Below, in pieces: positions 44,014 through 53,411 of a stretch of 64,000 nucleotides of DNA. Both the position numbers and the translations under genes were made by a program. Position 1 is the first letter of the stretch, and every line of letters starts with the position of its first letter. The notes below the pieces were generated by a model. It searched no databases. It saw only the letters and a program-made list of their open reading frames with translations, and was not told the origin of the DNA. This DNA is from Pseudomonas sp. dw_358. GTDB taxonomy: Bacteria; Pseudomonadota; Gammaproteobacteria; Pseudomonadales; Pseudomonadaceae. The stretch spans positions 248,001 to 312,000 of the forward strand of contig NZ_JAAVUX010000002.1 of the NCBI RefSeq assembly GCF_018449655.1. Direction: 5' to 3'.

Positions 44014-45564
44014 ATGTCTTCGAACTTGCGCGTTGTCCTGTGGCCCTATCTGCTGGCCTGTGTTGTCTCCATTCTGGCGCTGTGCGCTGGCTGGTACTGG
44101 CTAGGCAAACCCGTGCCGCTGGCGGACGCGGCCAGCGCTTCGCACAAGCTGCAATGCGCCTCCTACACACCGTTTGCGAAGGACCAATCCCCGTTCGACC
44201 CAGGCTTTCGCATCCGCCCGGAGCAGGTCGACGCTGACCTCAAACTGTTGTCGGCTCGATTTTCCTGCATCCGTACTTATTCCATGACCGGCCTTGAGAA
44301 CATTCCTGCGGTTGCGCGCAAGTACGGCCTCAAGGTCATGCTGGGGGCCTGGGTCAACGCCAACCCGTTGGACACGGGCAAAGAGATCGACGCCCTGGTC
44401 AAGTCGGCCAACGCCAACCCGGATGTCGTCAGCGCGGTGATCGTCGGCAATGAAACCCTGCTGCGCAAAGAGATGACCGGTACGCAGTTGGCGGCGTTGA
44501 TCCGCAAGGTCAAGGGTCAGGTCAAGCAGCCGGTCACCTACGCCGATGTCTGGGAATTCTGGGACCAGTACCCGCAGGTGGCGCCCGCAGTGGACTTCCT
44601 GACCATTCACTTGCTGCCCTACTGGGAAGATCAGCCCTTGGGCATCGACGACGCCCTGGCGCACGTGGCGGCCGTGCGCGAGGCCTTCGGCAAGAAATAC
44701 GCGCCCAAGGACATCCTCATCGGCGAAACCGGCTGGCCCAGCGAGGGCCGCCAGCGCGAAACCGCCCTGCCCAGCCGGGTCAACGAAGCGCGTTTTATCC
44801 GCACCTTTGCCACCATGGCCGAACAGCATGGCTGGCATTACAACCTGATCGAGGCCTTCGACCAGCCGTGGAAACGCACCAACGAAGGAGCGGTCGGCGG
44901 CTACTGGGGTTTGTTCGATGCCGATCGCCAGGACAAGGGAGTTTTGGAGGGGCCGGTGTCGAACCTGCCGCTCTGGCCGCGGTGGCTGGGTCTCAGCGTC
45001 TTGTTGATGGCGGCCGCCCTGCTATTGGCAGGACCGGTGCGCAGCGCACGTTCGGCCCTGCTGGCGCCACCCTTGGCCGCACTGGGCGCCGCGTGCATCG
45101 GGGTCTGGGGCGAGACCTCGTGGGTCGACGCACGATTCTTCGGCGAATGGGTATGGATGGGCGCGCTGGTGCTGCTCAACTTGCTGGTGCTGGTCTGGGC
45201 GCTGTTGGGGCTGGCTTCACGTCAGGGCTGGCGCGAACGGCTGTACGGCTGGCTGCACCTGCGCCGCGCATGGTGGCTGAGCATGGCCGGCTTCGCGGCA
45301 GCGGTAATGATGCTGGCAATGGTCTTCGACCCGCGCTATCGCAGCTTTGCCAGCTCGTCGTTGCTGCTGCCGGCGCTGGTGTTCGCTTGGCGCCCCGTGC
45401 GGGGGCCGGTCAACGAGTTGAAGTTGTTGATGGCGATCGTGGTCGTGGGGATTGTGATCCAGTTGCTGCGCGAGGGGTTCGAAAACCAGCAGGCATGGTG
45501 CTGGGCGCTGGTATGCGCCGTCATGGGGGTGGGGTTGTGGCGGTCGGTGACGAGGGCGAGCTGA
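44014..45564 (+). CDS. GH17-domain membrane protein (beta-glucan transferase type)
   Basis: The 516-residue protein has one N-terminal helix, then a periplasmic GH17 domain (about 45-305): IRTYSMTGLENIP, the acid/base Glu in IVGNETLLR and the nucleophile Glu in IGETGWPSEG. The C-terminal 200 residues are seven or eight membrane helices. Such proteins are often labelled beta-(1,6)-glucan synthase and known Pseudomonas relatives are beta-1,3-glucan transferases. No glycosyltransferase gene (NdvB-like) is adjacent. The ATG at 44014 begins MSSNLRV. The region 43743-44013 before it holds only a weak -10 (TAAGAT, 43979). Confidence 0.82.
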   Translation: MSSNLRVVLWPYLLACVVSILALCAGWYWLGKPVPLADAASASHKLQCASYTPFAKDQSPFDPGFRIRPEQVDADLKLLSARFSCIRTYSMTGLENIPAVARKYGLKVMLGAWVNANPLDTGKEIDALVKSANANPDVVSAVIVGNETLLRKEMTGTQLAALIRKVKGQVKQPVTYADVWEFWDQYPQVAPAVDFLTIHLLPYWEDQPLGIDDALAHVAAVREAFGKKYAPKDILIGETGWPSEGRQRETALPSRVNEARFIRTFATMAEQHGWHYNLIEAFDQPWKRTNEGAVGGYWGLFDADRQDKGVLEGPVSNLPLWPRWLGLSVLLMAAALLLAGPVRSARSALLAPPLAALGAACIGVWGETSWVDARFFGEWVWMGALVLLNLLVLVWALLGLASRQGWRERLYGWLHLRRAWWLSMAGFAAAVMMLAMVFDPRYRSFASSSLLLPALVFAWRPVRGPVNELKLLMAIVVVGIVIQLLREGFENQQAWCWALVCAVMGVGLWRSVTRAS

Positions 45565-45565
45565 C

Positions 45566-45928
45566 TCACCCAGTCTTCCTGACCAACCGCAAACCGGCAA
45601 TGACCACCGCAAACACCGCCAGGCTGGCGGTATAGAGTACCAGGGCGGCAACCCCGGGGATCAACGCCAGCCCGGCCAGCACCTGACCGATACGGCCCCT
45701 GATCAGGAACCCCGCCACAGCAAGCCCCAGCCCCGACCAGCCAATCACCCCAAAGTGGATCATCAAACCCAGCCCCGAGCGCACCTGGCACTGCCAGAGA
45801 CCGGCATCGTCGGCACAAGCGCCGACCCAGCGGGTGTTCTCCATCAGCCCGTAACGCACGCCATAACTGGCCGCCAGCCAAGCGGCCAGCAGCAGTAACA
45901 GAACACTCGCGCAGCCGCGGCCAGACAT
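45566..45928 (-). CDS. Small inner-membrane protein of unknown function
   Basis: The 120-residue protein has three or four membrane helices (LLLLLAAWLAASYGV, GLMIHFGVIGWSGLGLAVAGF, VLAGLALIPGVAALVLYTASL) and two cysteines in a periplasmic loop (WVGACADDAGLWQCQVR) that could form a disulfide. I do not recognise a family. The ATG at 45928 precedes the first helix; an upstream frame extension is unlikely. It is convergent with the GH17 gene, the two stops being one base apart. Confidence 0.7.
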   Translation of the reverse strand: MSGRGCASVLLLLLAAWLAASYGVRYGLMENTRWVGACADDAGLWQCQVRSGLGLMIHFGVIGWSGLGLAVAGFLIRGRIGQVLAGLALIPGVAALVLYTASLAVFAVVIAGLRLVRKTG

Positions 45929-46110
45929 ATACACACTCCAACGGGTCAACAGCCGCCCAGCATAATCGCGCCGGCGCCCCATGCAAGGTAAATAGCGGAT
46001 AAATAGCAGGCAAAAACCTCGACCACGTCTGCTGTGGCTCCGCCAATTAGGTGTATCTTCTGCGCCGTCCGCCTGCGAAGAAAAATTTTGCCCGGCGCGT
46101 ACGAGTGAGG

Positions 46111-46137
46111 CAACTTGCTACTACGGTAAGTGTCTGA
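46111..46137 (+). promoter_or_regulatory. AlgU (sigma-22/RpoE-like) promoter before the hydrolase-mlaA operon
   Basis: CAACTT, a 16-base spacer and TCTGA match the AlgU consensus GAACTT-N16/17-TCTGA at 10 of 11 positions. It lies 43 bases before the ATG at 46180, giving a leader of about 35 bases. Confidence 0.6.
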
Positions 46138-46179
46138 CTGCCGAACATCAAAAAGCGTTTTCCTCCTAGGGACAAACTC

Positions 46180-47478
46180 ATGCTTCGATCACTGCGCTTC
46201 GCTGCCCTGTTGGGTGGCCTCATCCTGAGTGCGTCCACCATGGCCAGGGACATCGATCCCGCCACTTATGGCTACCCGCTCACCAACCCGTTCGAGGCGA
46301 CCATTGCCTCGACCCCTGTCGAGTTGCGCCCGCAACTGCCCAAGGATGAGGACATCGACCAGGCCGATTACAGCCTGAACCTGCTGCCGGAGCGTCAATT
46401 CACCCTGCCCGACAACTTCTGGGCGGTAAAAAAGCTGCACTATCGGCTGGCTCGCCAGAAGCAGCCCGCGCCGCTGATCTTCCTGATTGCCGGCACCGGT
46501 GCGCCTTACACCAGCAGCCTCAACGAGTTTCTCAAGAAGCTGTACTACAAGGCCGGCTATAACGTGGTGCAGTTGTCGTCGCCCACCAGCTATGACTTCA
46601 TGAGCGCGGCATCGCGCTTCGCCACGCCAGGTATCAGCAGCGAGGACGCCGAAGACCTGTACCGGGTCATGCAGGCCGTTCGCGCCCAGCATCCAGAACT
46701 GAAAGTCACCGAGTTCTACCTCACCGGCTACAGCCTGGGAGCACTGGATGCCGCGTTTGTCAGCAAGCTGGATGAAACCCGCCGCGCCTTCAACTTCAAG
46801 AAAGTGCTGCTGCTCAACCCGCCAGTGAACCTGCTGACGTCCATCGGCAACCTGGACAAATTGGTGCAGACTCAGGTCAAGGGCATCAACAACAGCACCA
46901 CGTTCTATGAGCTGATGCTGGCCAAGCTGACCCGCTACTTCCAGCAGAAAGGCTACATCGACCTCAATGACGCGTTGATCTATGACTTGCAACAGTCCAA
47001 ACAGCACCTGTCCAACGAACAGTTGGCAATGCTGATCGGCACCTCGTTTCGCTTTTCGGCCGCCGACATCGCCTTCACCAGCGACCTGATCAACCGCCGC
47101 GGCCTGATTACCCCGCCGAAAACACCGATCACCGTCGGCAGCAGCCTTACGCCGTACCTGCGTCGGGCCCTGCAATGCGACTTCGATTGCTACATGACCG
47201 AGCAGGTTATCCCGATGTGGCGCGCCCGCACCGACGGCGGCAGCGTACTGCAGCTGGGCGATCAGGTCAGCCTTTACGCCCTCAAGGACTACCTGCACGA
47301 CAGCAAGAAGATTGCCGTGATGCACAACGCCGATGACGTGATCCTGGGTCCTGGCGATATCGGCTTTCTGCGCACCACCTTTGGCGATCGCCTGACCCTG
47401 TACCCCTACGGCGGCCATTGCGGCAATATCAACTACCGCGTCAACAGCGACGCGATGCTGGAGTTCTTCCGTGGCTAG
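46180..47478 (+). CDS. Exported alpha/beta hydrolase, function unknown
   Basis: The 432-residue protein has a signal peptide (cleavage after about residue 22) and an alpha/beta-hydrolase core: IFLIAGTGAPYTSSL, the nucleophile elbow GYSLGALDA (Ser about 185), a candidate Asp in MHNADDVILGPGD and His in PYGGHCGNIN. This gives a full Ser-Asp-His triad, so it is probably a periplasmic lipase or esterase. A tag sometimes seen for this family, serine/threonine kinase, has no support. It overlaps the MlaA-like gene by eight bases, which suggests a joint role in outer-membrane lipid turnover. An AlgU-like promoter lies upstream. Confidence 0.8.
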   Translation: MLRSLRFAALLGGLILSASTMARDIDPATYGYPLTNPFEATIASTPVELRPQLPKDEDIDQADYSLNLLPERQFTLPDNFWAVKKLHYRLARQKQPAPLIFLIAGTGAPYTSSLNEFLKKLYYKAGYNVVQLSSPTSYDFMSAASRFATPGISSEDAEDLYRVMQAVRAQHPELKVTEFYLTGYSLGALDAAFVSKLDETRRAFNFKKVLLLNPPVNLLTSIGNLDKLVQTQVKGINNSTTFYELMLAKLTRYFQQKGYIDLNDALIYDLQQSKQHLSNEQLAMLIGTSFRFSAADIAFTSDLINRRGLITPPKTPITVGSSLTPYLRRALQCDFDCYMTEQVIPMWRARTDGGSVLQLGDQVSLYALKDYLHDSKKIAVMHNADDVILGPGDIGFLRTTFGDRLTLYPYGGHCGNINYRVNSDAMLEFFRG

Positions 47479-48247
47479 AACAATCCTGTTTGTCGCGGCC
47501 CTGCTGACCGCAGGCCTGGCCCATGCTGCCGACGGCACCACCAAGGTGGACACCGACGGTTTCAAGGAGCCGCTGAAGACCCTGAGCTTCAACCCAGGCC
47601 TTGACCAGAAGGAGTTCGAGCGCTCGACCCTCGACGCCTTGAATGTCTATGACCCGCTGGAGAACTGGAACCGCCGGGTCTACCATTTCAACTACCGGTT
47701 CGACGAATGGGTGTTCCTGCCGATCGTCAATGGCTACCGCTACGTGACGCCGAGCTTCCTGCGCACTGGCGTGAGCAACTTTTTCGGCAACCTGGGCGAT
47801 GTCCCCAACCTGCTCAACAGCCTGCTGCAGCTCAAGGGCAAACGCTCGCTGGACATCACCGGACGGCTGTTGATCAACACCACCGTGGGCATCGCCGGCC
47901 TGTGGGATGCGGCGACCTGGATGGGCCTGCAGAAGCAGAGCGAAGACTTCGGCCAGACCCTGGGCTTCTACGGCGTGCCGGCCGGGCCGTACCTGGTGTT
48001 GCCGGTGCTCGGCCCGTCCAACTTGCGTGACACCGGCGGGCTGGTGTTCGACTTCACGGCCGAATCCCAGATCAACTTCCTGAACGTTTCCCAGGAAAGC
48101 GATCGTCATCCGGAAATCTGGGCCCTGCGCGTCGTGGACAGGCGTTACACCAACAACTTCCGTTACGGCTCGGCGAACTCGCCGTTCGAATACGAGAAGG
48201 TCCGTTACGTGTACACCGAAGCGCGCAAGCTGCAGATTGCCGAGTGA
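47471..48247 (+). CDS. MlaA (VacJ) family protein without a lipobox cysteine
   Basis: MlaA proteins form an outer-membrane ring that removes phospholipid from the outer leaflet. The 258-residue protein shows the family core: YDPLENWNRRVYHFNYRFDEW, SNFFGNLGDVPNLLNSLLQ, GRLLINTTVGIAGLWDAAT, DFGQTLGFYGVPAGPYLVLPVLGPS. Unlike normal MlaA there is no cysteine anywhere; the signal peptide ends AHA-A, a signal peptidase I site. It is thus soluble or membrane-embedded without lipid. Pseudomonas usually has a second, true MlaA elsewhere, so this is likely a paralogue that works with the hydrolase upstream. Confidence 0.88.
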   Translation: MARTILFVAALLTAGLAHAADGTTKVDTDGFKEPLKTLSFNPGLDQKEFERSTLDALNVYDPLENWNRRVYHFNYRFDEWVFLPIVNGYRYVTPSFLRTGVSNFFGNLGDVPNLLNSLLQLKGKRSLDITGRLLINTTVGIAGLWDAATWMGLQKQSEDFGQTLGFYGVPAGPYLVLPVLGPSNLRDTGGLVFDFTAESQINFLNVSQESDRHPEIWALRVVDRRYTNNFRYGSANSPFEYEKVRYVYTEARKLQIAE

Positions 48248-48259
48248 TCAGCTGAGCGC

Positions 48260-49198
48260 CTAGGCGCTGCGGCGTCTTGGGTAGAGCCTGGGCATGCCCG
48301 GCGGTCGCGACTTGAACCGCCGGTGTGCCCACAGGTATTGCTCCGGGCACTCGCGCAGCGCCACCTCGATCCACTGGTTGATGCGCAACGCATCGGCCTC
48401 TTCGCTCTCCCCCGGGAAATCTTCCAGCGGGGGATGCAGCACCAACTGATAACCACTGCCATCGTCGAGCCGCTTCTGGGTGAAGGGGATCACCCGTGCC
48501 TTGCCTAACCGGGCAAAAGTGGTGGTCGCGGGTACCGTCGCCGCCGGAATGCCGAAGAACGGCACGAAGATGCTCTGTTTCTTGCCGTAGTCCTGATCGG
48601 GTGCGTACCAGATGGCGCGGCCCTTGCGCAGCTGCTTGATCATCGCCCGCACGTCTTCGCGCTCCACGGCCAGGGAGTCGAGGTTGTGCCGCTCGCGGCC
48701 CTGGCGCTGGATAAAGTCGAACAGCGGGTTGTCGTGCCGACGGTACATGCCGTCGATGGTATGGCGCTGCCCCAGCAGCGCGGCGCCGATCTCGAGGGTG
48801 GTGAAGTGCAGGGCCATCAGGATCGCGCCCTGCCCTTCGGCGGCCGCCGCCTGCAAGTGCTCCAGGCCCTGGATATGGGCCAGGCGTTCGAGCCGGGCGC
48901 GGGGCCACCACCAGCTCATGGCCATTTCGAAAAAAGCGATGCCGGTGGAGGCAAAGTTTTCCTTCAACAGCCGGCGCCGCTCACGGGGCGATTTTTCCGG
49001 GAAGCACAGTTCCAGGTTGCGCGAGGCAATGATGCGGCGCTCTGTGGAAATCACGAACATGCAGGCCCCCAGCCCCCGGCCCAGAGCCAGCAGCCAGCGA
49101 TACGGCAACTGCACGGTGAGCCACAGCAGGCCCAGTCCGAGCCAGAGCGGCCAATAGAGCGGGTGAAGAAATGAACGAGTGAAACGCGGGCGATCCAT
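48260..49198 (-). CDS. htrB: Lipid A late acyltransferase (LpxL/HtrB family)
   Basis: The enzyme moves a lauroyl or hydroxylauroyl chain from ACP to the lipid A precursor at the inner membrane. The 312-residue protein starts with a membrane helix ([15 protein letters not shown]), then the family motif [12 protein letters not shown], with the HX4(D/E) catalytic pair His-Glu, and the conserved YAPDQDYG. It lies just before minCDE, the place of htrB2 (PA3242) as I recall; P. aeruginosa has two such enzymes with different site preference. It is divergent from minC. Confidence 0.92.
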   Translation of the reverse strand: MDRPRFTRSFLHPLYWPLWLGLGLLWLTVQLPYRWLLALGRGLGACMFVISTERRIIASRNLELCFPEKSPRERRRLLKENFASTGIAFFEMAMSWWWPRARLERLAHIQGLEHLQAAAAEGQGAILMALHFTTLEIGAALLGQRHTIDGMYRRHDNPLFDFIQRQGRERHNLDSLAVEREDVRAMIKQLRKGRAIWYAPDQDYGKKQSIFVPFFGIPAATVPATTTFARLGKARVIPFTQKRLDDGSGYQLVLHPPLEDFPGESEEADALRINQWIEVALRECPEQYLWAHRRFKSRPPGMPRLYPRRRSA

Positions 49199-49321
49199 TA
49201 CAGATTCCGAACAAACAACAAGGTCGGGCATTCTACATGGGTTCTGTGCGGCTTGCGGCTGGAGGTGGTTCTCGCTATAAGTCTGCGCACTCTTTTCGTA
49301 ACAAAGCGCGTTTTGCCGAAC

Positions 49322-50047
49322 ATGACCCAGACCGAACTGCAAGATCATGAACCCGTGTTTCAGCTCAAGGGCAGCATGCTCGCCATCACCGTGCTGGAAC
49401 TGGCTCGCAACAATCTCGAGAGCCTGGATCGGCAACTGGCGGCCAAGGTGGCCCAGGCACCCAACTTCTTCAGCAATACCCCGCTGGTGCTGGCACTGGA
49501 CAAGCTGCCCGCCGGCGAGGGCAACGTCGACCTGCCAGGGCTGATGCGCATCTGCCGCCACCACGGCCTGCGCACCCTGGCGATTCGCGCCAGCCGTATC
49601 GAAGACATTGCCGCCGCCATCGCCATCGACCTGCCGGTGCTGCCACCGTCCGGTGCCCGGGAGCGGCCGCTGGAGCTGGAAGAAAAGAAGCCGGAGAAAC
49701 CGCCGGAACCCACGATCCAGCCAACCAGGGTGATCACCACCCCGGTGCGCGGCGGCCAGCAGGTGTACGCCCAGGGCGGCGACCTGTTGGTGATTTCCTC
49801 GGTCAGCTCCGGTGCGGAACTTCTCGCCGATGGCAATATCCATGTCTACGGCCCCATGCGTGGCCGGGCCCTGGCCGGCATCAAGGGCGACCGCAAGGCA
49901 CGCATTTTCTGTCAGCAACTGGGCGCCGAATTATTGTCGATCGCCGGTCAGTACAAAGTCTCCGAAGACCTGCGCCGCGATCCGCTCTGGGGTTCGCCAG
50001 TGCAAGTGAGTTTGTCGGGAGATGTGTTGAACATCACCCGCCTTTAA
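49322..50047 (+). CDS. minC: Septum site-determining protein MinC
   Basis: MinC blocks FtsZ polymerisation away from mid-cell. The 241-residue protein has the N-terminal FtsZ-interacting domain (about 10-100, [15 protein letters not shown]), a proline- and charge-rich linker of about 30 residues, and the beta-helical C-terminal domain that binds MinD and FtsZ ([35 protein letters not shown]). The linker is shorter than in P. aeruginosa. The ATG at 49322 is in line with that protein, though a ribosome binding site is hard to see. It precedes minD with a 153-base gap. Confidence 0.96.
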   Translation: MTQTELQDHEPVFQLKGSMLAITVLELARNNLESLDRQLAAKVAQAPNFFSNTPLVLALDKLPAGEGNVDLPGLMRICRHHGLRTLAIRASRIEDIAAAIAIDLPVLPPSGARERPLELEEKKPEKPPEPTIQPTRVITTPVRGGQQVYAQGGDLLVISSVSSGAELLADGNIHVYGPMRGRALAGIKGDRKARIFCQQLGAELLSIAGQYKVSEDLRRDPLWGSPVQVSLSGDVLNITRL

Positions 50048-50162
50048 CGGATACTGCCGCCTTTTTCCAAGCAACTTTCAATAGCGCGGCATTGGGTTCG
50101 CGAAGTCGGTTTTTTCACGATGAACCCGCCATCACTGTTGTTTTTTTCAAGTCATTTTTTTC

Positions 50163-50182
50163 GGGATTAACAATCCCTTTTT
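50163..50182 (+). terminator. Terminator-like hairpin between minC and minD
   Basis: GGGATT and AATCCC make a 6-bp stem around a 3-base loop, followed by TTTTT. It is short for a terminator but ideally placed to reduce read-through into minD. A separate minD promoter may lie upstream or overlap it. Confidence 0.45.
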
Positions 50183-50200
50183 CACTAGGGGTGATACACC

Positions 50201-51016
50201 TTGGCCAAGATTCTCGTGGTTACATCCGGCAAGGGTGGCGTGGGCAAAACCACCACCAGCGCCGCCATCGGTACCGGCCTCGCTTTGCGCGGGCACAAGA
50301 CCGTCATCGTCGACTTCGACGTGGGTCTGCGTAATCTCGACCTCATCATGGGCTGCGAACGCCGCGTGGTGTACGACTTCGTCAACGTCGTCAACGGCGA
50401 AGCCACGCTTTCCCAGGCCCTGATCAAAGACAAGCGCCTGGAAAATCTCTACGTGCTGGCCGCCAGCCAGACCCGCGACAAGGACGCCCTGACCCAGGAA
50501 GGCGTCGAAAAAGTCCTCAACGAACTCAAGGAAAGCTTCGAGTACGTCATTTGCGACTCCCCGGCCGGTATCGAGAAAGGCGCGAGCCTGGCGATGTACT
50601 TTGCCGACGAAGCCATTGTCGTGACCAACCCGGAAGTCTCATCGGTACGCGACTCGGACCGCATGCTGGGGCTGCTGGCCAGCAAATCGCGCCGCGCCGA
50701 GAAGGGTGAAGACCCGATCAAGGAACACCTGCTGCTGACCCGCTACAACCCCGAGCGCGTGAGCAAGGGCGAGATGCTGGGCGTCGAAGACGTGGAAGAA
50801 ATCCTCGCCATCCGCCTGCTGGGCGTGATCCCCGAGTCCCAGGCCGTGCTCAAGGCGTCCAACCAGGGCGTGCCGGTCATCCTCGACGACCAGAGCGACG
50901 CCGGCCAGGCCTACAGCGATGCCGTCGACCGCCTGCTGGGCAAGACCGTCGCCCACCGTTTCCTCGACGTACAGAAGAAGGGGTTCTTGCAGCGCCTGTT
51001 TGGAGGCCGTGAATGA
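50201..51016 (+). CDS. minD: Septum site-determining ATPase MinD
   Basis: MinD is a membrane-associated ATPase that carries MinC and oscillates with MinE. The 271-residue protein has the deviant Walker A KGGVGKTT (residues 11-18), FDVGLRNLD, and ends in the amphipathic membrane-targeting helix [11 protein letters not shown]. The start is TTG with AGGGG 9 bases upstream, and the first residues ([13 protein letters not shown]) fit the family. It overlaps minE by four bases. Confidence 0.98.
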   Translation: MAKILVVTSGKGGVGKTTTSAAIGTGLALRGHKTVIVDFDVGLRNLDLIMGCERRVVYDFVNVVNGEATLSQALIKDKRLENLYVLAASQTRDKDALTQEGVEKVLNELKESFEYVICDSPAGIEKGASLAMYFADEAIVVTNPEVSSVRDSDRMLGLLASKSRRAEKGEDPIKEHLLLTRYNPERVSKGEMLGVEDVEEILAIRLLGVIPESQAVLKASNQGVPVILDDQSDAGQAYSDAVDRLLGKTVAHRFLDVQKKGFLQRLFGGRE

Positions 51017-51267
51017 ATATCTTTGACTTCTTTCGTGACCGCAAAAAAGGCAGTACCGCGTCAGTAGCGAAAGAGCGTCTGCAGATCATCGTCGCCCATG
51101 AACGCGGCCAGCGCAGCGCTCCGGACTACTTGCCCGCCTTGCAGCAAGAGCTGGTGGAAGTCATTCGCAAGTACGTCAACATCGAAAGCGACCAGGTTCA
51201 GGTGGCGCTGGAAAGCCAGGGCAGCTGCTCGATCCTGGAACTGAACATCACCCTGCCCGACCGTTAA
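51013..51267 (+). CDS. minE: Cell division topological specificity factor MinE
   Basis: MinE stimulates MinD ATPase and drives pole-to-pole oscillation. The 84-residue protein has the N-terminal anti-MinCD helix ([22 protein letters not shown] region, about 3-30) and the C-terminal dimer domain ([20 protein letters not shown]). The ATG overlaps the minD stop. A long REP hairpin after the stop probably ends the operon. Confidence 0.98.
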   Translation: MNIFDFFRDRKKGSTASVAKERLQIIVAHERGQRSAPDYLPALQQELVEVIRKYVNIESDQVQVALESQGSCSILELNITLPDR

Positions 51268-51283
51268 GCGATAACGACGTGCG

Positions 51284-51338
51284 GGAGCGCGCGAAGCCCG
51301 CGATGGGGAATAACCCCATCGCGGGCTTCGCGCGCTCC
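51284..51338. repeat. Perfect REPIN (two REP arms), GCCCGCG family
   Basis: Two 25-base arms (51284-51308 and 51314-51338) are exact complements around the loop AATAA; the core is GAAGCCCGCGATGGGG. It is the best-preserved copy of the family also seen at 14487 and 42788. Its location after minE makes it a likely transcript end or RNase barrier. Confidence 0.85.
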
Positions 51339-51367
51339 TACGGTCCGTAAAAAAGTGTAGCCCCGCC

Positions 51368-52003
51368 ATGCCCCTATCCAACATCCGCATTCTCCACGAA
51401 GACGCCGCCATTCTGGTGATCGACAAGCCCACCCTGCTGCTCTCGGTGCCCGGCCGGGCCGACGACAACAAGGACTGCCTGATCACCCGCTTGCAGGACA
51501 ACGGCTACCCCGAAGCCCGCATCGTCCATCGTCTGGATTGGGAAACCTCCGGCATCATTCTGCTGGCCCGCGATGCCGACACCCACCGCGAGCTGTCCCG
51601 TCAGTTCCACGACCGGGAAACCGAAAAGGCCTACACCGCCCTGGCCTGGGGCTTGCCGGACCTGGACAGTGGCAGCGTCGACCTGCCGCTGCGCTATGAC
51701 CCGCCGACCAAACCTCGGCATGTGGTGGACCACGAACAGGGCAAGCATGCCTTGACGTTCTGGAAGGTGCTGGAACGCCATGAACAGTGGTGCCGTCTGG
51801 AGTTGACCCCGATCACCGGCCGCTCTCATCAGCTGCGGGTGCACATGCTGTCCATCGGGCACCCGTTGCTGGGGGATGGCTTGTATGCCCACCCGGAGGC
51901 GTTGGCAGCGTATCCGCGCTTGTGCCTGCATGCCAGCCTGCTGAGTTTCACCCACCCGGTGAGTGGCGAGCGGGTGCGGTTCGAGTGTCCGGCACCGTTC
52001 TAG
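51368..52003 (+). CDS. rluA: Pseudouridine synthase RluA
   Basis: RluA modifies U746 of 23S rRNA and U32 of some tRNAs. The 211-residue protein has the core motif HRLDWETSGIILLARD with the catalytic Asp, and the C-terminal motifs ELTPITGRSHQLRVHM and HPLLGD typical of RluA proteins. There is no S4 domain, so it is the compact RluA type. It lies between minE and apeB in an order I recall from P. aeruginosa. Confidence 0.95.
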   Translation: MPLSNIRILHEDAAILVIDKPTLLLSVPGRADDNKDCLITRLQDNGYPEARIVHRLDWETSGIILLARDADTHRELSRQFHDRETEKAYTALAWGLPDLDSGSVDLPLRYDPPTKPRHVVDHEQGKHALTFWKVLERHEQWCRLELTPITGRSHQLRVHMLSIGHPLLGDGLYAHPEALAAYPRLCLHASLLSFTHPVSGERVRFECPAPF

Positions 52004-52006
52004 AGG

Positions 52007-52059
52007 CTCCCGAGCACGCTCGGTCCTTCACGCTCGTGCAGGAGCGAGCTTGCTCGGGA
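52007..52059. repeat. REP-like inverted pair of another family (GAGCTTGCTCGGG)
   Basis: CTCCCGAGCACGCTCGGTCC and CAGGAGCGAGCTTGCTCGGG are imperfect complements facing each other. The arms differ from the GCCCGCG family. It lies directly after rluA and before apeB. Confidence 0.6.
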
Positions 52060-52121
52060 ACAGCTGCCACCAATGACTGCGGATACGCTAAACTCGCGCC
52101 CATTGCCGTCTGGAGCCTCTT

Positions 52122-53411
52122 ATGCGCGAAGCATTGAACCAGGGCCTGATTGATTTTCTCAAGGCCTCCCCCACCCCTTTCCACGCCACTGCCAGCCTCG
52201 CCCATCGCCTGGAAGCCGCCGGTTTTCAACGTTTGGACGAGCGCGACAGCTGGGCCATCGTCCCCGGTGGACGTTATTACCTCACGCGCAACGACTCCTC
52301 GATCATCGCCTGGCGCATGGGCCGCAACTCTCCGTTGATCAGCGGCATCCGCCTGGTCGGCGCTCACACCGACAGTCCCTGCCTGCGGGTCAAGCCGCAG
52401 CCCGAGCTGCAGCGTCAGGGTTTCTGGCAACTGGGCGTGGAAGTCTACGGCGGTGCCCTGCTCGCGCCCTGGTTCGACCGCGATCTGTCCCTGGCAGGCC
52501 GCGTGACCTTCCGCCGCGACGGCAAGGTCGAGAGCCAATTGATCGACTTCAAGGCACCTATCGCGATCATCCCCAACCTGGCCATTCACCTCAACCGTGA
52601 AGCCAACCAGGGCTGGGCGATCAATGCGCAGAACGAGCTGCCGCCGATTCTGGCTCAGGTGGCCGGTGACGAGCGCCCGGACTTCCGCGCCTTGCTCACC
52701 GACCAGTTGGCCCGCGAACACGGCCTCAATGCCGACGTGGTGCTGGATTACGAGCTGAGTTTCTACGACACCCAGGCGGCTGCCGTGGTTGGCCTGCACG
52801 GCGACTTCATTGCCGGTGCCCGGCTGGACAATCTGCTGTCGTGCTACGCCGGCCTGCAAGCGCTGATCAAGGCCGAGGGCGAAGAAACCTGCCTGCTGGT
52901 CTGCACCGACCACGAAGAAGTGGGCTCCAGTTCTGCCTGCGGCGCCGACGGCCCGATGCTGGAACAGACCCTGCAGCGCCTGCTGCCTGACGGCGACGAC
53001 TACGTGCGCAGCCTGCAGCGTTCGCTGCTGATCTCGGCCGACAACGCCCACGGCATTCACCCCAACTATGCCGACAAACACGACGCCAACCACGGCCCCA
53101 AGCTCAATGCCGGTCCGGTGATCAAGGTCAACAGCAACCAGCGCTACGCCACCAACAGCGAAAGCGCCGGGTTCTTCCGCCACCTGTGCATGGCCGAAGA
53201 AGTGCCGGTGCAGAGCTTCGTGGTGCGCAGTGACATGGCCTGTGGCTCGACCATTGGCCCGATCACCGCCAGCCACCTGGGGGTGCGTACGGTGGACATC
53301 GGTGTGCCGACCTTTGCCATGCACTCGATCCGCGAGCTGGCGGGCAGTCATGATCTGGGGCATCTGGTCAAGGTACTGGGGGCGTTCTTCGCCTCCCGGG
53401 ACCTGCCGTAA
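52122..53411 (+). CDS. apeB: M18 family aspartyl aminopeptidase (ApeB/PepM18)
   Basis: The 429-residue zinc enzyme removes acidic N-terminal residues and forms large tetrahedral particles in this family. The metal and active-site motifs are visible in order: [46 protein letters not shown] and [29 protein letters not shown]. Length agrees with the family. The next gene begins immediately after its stop codon. Confidence 0.93.
   Translation: MREALNQGLIDFLKASPTPFHATASLAHRLEAAGFQRLDERDSWAIVPGGRYYLTRNDSSIIAWRMGRNSPLISGIRLVGAHTDSPCLRVKPQPELQRQGFWQLGVEVYGGALLAPWFDRDLSLAGRVTFRRDGKVESQLIDFKAPIAIIPNLAIHLNREANQGWAINAQNELPPILAQVAGDERPDFRALLTDQLAREHGLNADVVLDYELSFYDTQAAAVVGLHGDFIAGARLDNLLSCYAGLQALIKAEGEETCLLVCTDHEEVGSSSACGADGPMLEQTLQRLLPDGDDYVRSLQRSLLISADNAHGIHPNYADKHDANHGPKLNAGPVIKVNSNQRYATNSESAGFFRHLCMAEEVPVQSFVVRSDMACGSTIGPITASHLGVRTVDIGVPTFAMHSIRELAGSHDLGHLVKVLGAFFASRDLP

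Noticed and set aside
46180..47478. Serine/threonine protein kinase label for this gene.
   Set aside because: The sequence shows an alpha/beta-hydrolase triad and signal peptide, with no kinase motifs.
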